Source of the DNA: Acidimicrobiaceae bacterium
Lineage (GTDB): Bacteria > Actinomycetota > Acidimicrobiia > Acidimicrobiales > Ilumatobacteraceae
Direction: 5' to 3'
Assembly (NCBI GenBank): GCA_003455715.1
Contig: DMQJ01000433.1
Span: 1 to 5,881, forward strand
DNA length: 5,881 bases
Shown here: piece after piece, positions 4,475 through 5,881 of the stretch
Position numbering within the stretch: position 1 is the first letter of the stretch
How the letters are laid out: the number at the start of each line of letters is the position of its first letter
The notes under the pieces: model-generated
What the model saw: only the letters and a program-made list of their open reading frames with translations
Database searches by the model: none
Told to the model about the DNA's origin: nothing
Translations under genes and position numbers: made by a program

Positions 4475-5881
4475 CGGAATGGTGTCGATCAGACTGAGTG
4501 CCTCCTCGGCCGGCACGGGCGGCGAGAACAGGTAGCCCTGCATCGTGTCGCACCCGAGGTCGCGCAACAGCGCGCACACCGCCTCGTTCTCCACTCCTTC
4601 GGCGACGACACGCAGGCCGAGGTGGTGTCCGAGTTCGATCACCGACGCAACGATCGCCCGGTCTTCCGGGTTGTTCTGCATAGCCACCACGAACCCGCGA
4701 TCGATCTTCAACTCGCTCACCGGGAGATGCCCGAGCGACCCGAGGCTGGTGTAGCCCTGCCCGAAGTCGTCGAGGCTCACCACCACGCCCGCCGCGCTGA
4801 GCTCCTCGATCAGCAGCGTGGCGCGAGCCGGGTCGGTGGCGAACGACGTCTCGGTGATCTCCAGCACCAACCGGTGCGCCTTCACCCGGTGCGCCGCAAG
4901 CCGGTTGAGAATCCACCCCGGCAGGTCGTCGCGCAGGTTTCGGGCCGAGATGTTGACTGCCATCACCAACTGGGGTTGCGACCGGTGCCACGCCGACAGT
5001 TGGGCCAGCGCGGTGTCGACCACCCACTGGGTGAGCGGGCCGATCAGACCCGTGCTCTCAGCGATGGGGATGAAGTCGGCCGGCGGGATGAGGCCGCGCA
5101 CAGGGTGTCGCCACCGCACCAGCGCTTCGAAGCCCACCACCTCACGAGTGACTGCGTCGACCTTGGGCTGGTAGTGCAGCACGAGGTCGCCGCCCGAGAT
5201 GGCTCGGCGCAACTCGGCCACCAAACCCAGCCGCTGTGGGTCGAACTCATCGATGCCCGCGTGATACCTGACGATCGACGCTCGGGCCGCCTTGGCCGCA
5301 TACAGCGCCAGATCGGCGCGCTGCACCAGTGCATCGGCGTGGTCGGCGTCTGAGGGCCACATGGCATAGCCGAGGCTGCACTCCGCGGTCACCGCCACAC
5401 CACCGAGTTCCGCTTCCTGACCGACCGTGTCCTGCAGGCGTCGCAGAATCAACTCCACCGTCTCGGCTCCCACCCCAGGGAGGACGATGCCGAACTCGTC
5501 GCCACCCAGTCGAGCCACCGTGTCGCCGGGTCGCAGCACCGTGGTGAGGCGGTGGGCGACGATGCGCAGAAACTCGTCACCGTTGCGGTGGCCCAGCGTG
5601 TCGTTCACTTCCTTGAACCGATCGAGGTCGAGCACCACCAGCGCCACGTCGGTGCCGGCGCGCCCTGAGGCTGCCAGCGCAGAAGCCACTCGGTCGGCGT
5701 AGAGCACCCGGTTCGGGAGCCCGGTGAGCGGGTCGTGCAAGGCAAGGAACTCATTGCGCTGGCTCGTCGCCCGCAACCGTCGTCCCACACCCCACACGAT
5801 CGTGGCGAGCACCAGCCACAGCGTGACCAGCCCCACCACCAAGGCAGTGCGCAATCGGCTCAGCGAGTCGTGCTGCTCCTG
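4463..5881 (-). CDS. Membrane-anchored GGDEF-EAL cyclic-di-GMP protein, 5' end cut by the window edge
   Basis: A total of 472 residues are visible and the frame is still open at base 5881, so the true start and probably an N-terminal sensor lie outside. Residues below are counted from the TTG at 5854, which is probably an internal Leu. A transmembrane helix is at about 4-24, followed by a short basic linker. The diguanylate cyclase domain (about 35-195) has HDPLTGLPNR (40-49), the metal-binding DLDRFKEVND (76-85) and GGDEF (117-121), preceded by the inhibitory I-site RPGD (108-111). The phosphodiesterase domain (about 210-455) has EAL in FEALVRW (242-248), NISARNL (301-307), EITET (332-336), the DDFGQGYTSL loop (362-371), KIDRGF (383-388), the AEGVENE glutamates (418-424) and QGYLF (439-443). 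All expected catalytic residues of both domains appear present, so it could make and degrade cyclic-di-GMP. The last codons overlap the terminator hairpin. It is transcribed toward the hydrolase/oxidoreductase operon, so it is not in an operon with it. Confidence -1.
   Translation of the reverse strand, partial: QEQHDSLSRLRTALVVGLVTLWLVLATIVWGVGRRLRATSQRNEFLALHDPLTGLPNRVLYADRVASALAASGRAGTDVALVVLDLDRFKEVNDTLGHRNGDEFLRIVAHRLTTVLRPGDTVARLGGDEFGIVLPGVGAETVELILRRLQDTVGQEAELGGVAVTAECSLGYAMWPSDADHADALVQRADLALYAAKAARASIVRYHAGIDEFDPQRLGLVAELRRAISGGDLVLHYQPKVDAVTREVVGFEALVRWRHPVRGLIPPADFIPIAESTGLIGPLTQWVVDTALAQLSAWHRSQPQLVMAVNISARNLRDDLPGWILNRLAAHRVKAHRLVLEITETSFATDPARATLLIEELSAAGVVVSLDDFGQGYTSLGSLGHLPVSELKIDRGFVVAMQNNPEDRAIVASVIELGHHLGLRVVAEGVENEAVCALLRDLGCDTMQGYLFSPPVPAEEALSLIDTIPVPA

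Noticed and set aside
4188..5027. 279-codon minus-strand frame crossing the convergent junction
   Set aside because: It is out of frame with the GGDEF-EAL gene, crosses the terminator hairpins and is Gly/Arg-rich without a domain.

Overview
This window is GC-rich DNA. It carries five protein-coding genes in a dense layout plus one probable small membrane-protein gene. The gene set suggests an actinomycete, perhaps one of the environmental Acidimicrobiia-type lineages: a luciferase-like F420/flavin oxidoreductase of actinobacterial style, a FadD17-like acyl-CoA synthetase, and an SDR with the 'LFRLDGR' N-terminus. This taxon guess is inference from protein style only. No rRNA, tRNA, CRISPR array or insertion sequence was seen.

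Left region, minus strand (2434 down to 1): a two-gene operon reads leftward. A classical short-chain dehydrogenase/reductase (264 aa) is followed after 10 bp by an acyl-CoA synthetase (543 codons visible). The synthetase runs off the left edge, probably missing only a few C-terminal residues. Together they look like lipid, steroid or acyl-chain catabolism: one enzyme activates a carboxylate as its CoA thioester and the other oxidises or reduces an alcohol or ketone.

Middle region, plus strand (2522 to 4438): an 87-bp divergent intergenic gap contains a 15-bp interrupted palindrome. It is followed by a probable small two-helix membrane protein (84 aa), an alpha/beta hydrolase of the methylesterase/hydroxynitrile-lyase type (241 aa, triad Ser77-Asp193-His218) and a luciferase-like monooxygenase-fold oxidoreductase (301 aa). 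The last two overlap by ATGA and are probably translationally coupled. The hydrolase may release an acid or alcohol that the oxidoreductase acts on, but the substrate cannot be read from the sequence.

Right region, minus strand (5881 down to 4463): the C-terminal 472 residues of a membrane-anchored GGDEF-EAL protein of cyclic-di-GMP metabolism. Both catalytic sites and the allosteric I-site look intact. Its N-terminal sensor part lies beyond the right edge. It converges on the oxidoreductase gene with only 24 bp between stop codons. Two mutually exclusive GC-rich hairpins sit there and overlap the end of the GGDEF-EAL gene.

Nothing here amounts to a demonstrably new system. The points most worth a second look are a possible catalytic Ser-to-Thr change in the SDR, a difference in arginine codon use between the synthetase and the oxidoreductase gene, the competing terminator hairpins, and the unassigned small membrane protein heading the hydrolase/oxidoreductase cluster.
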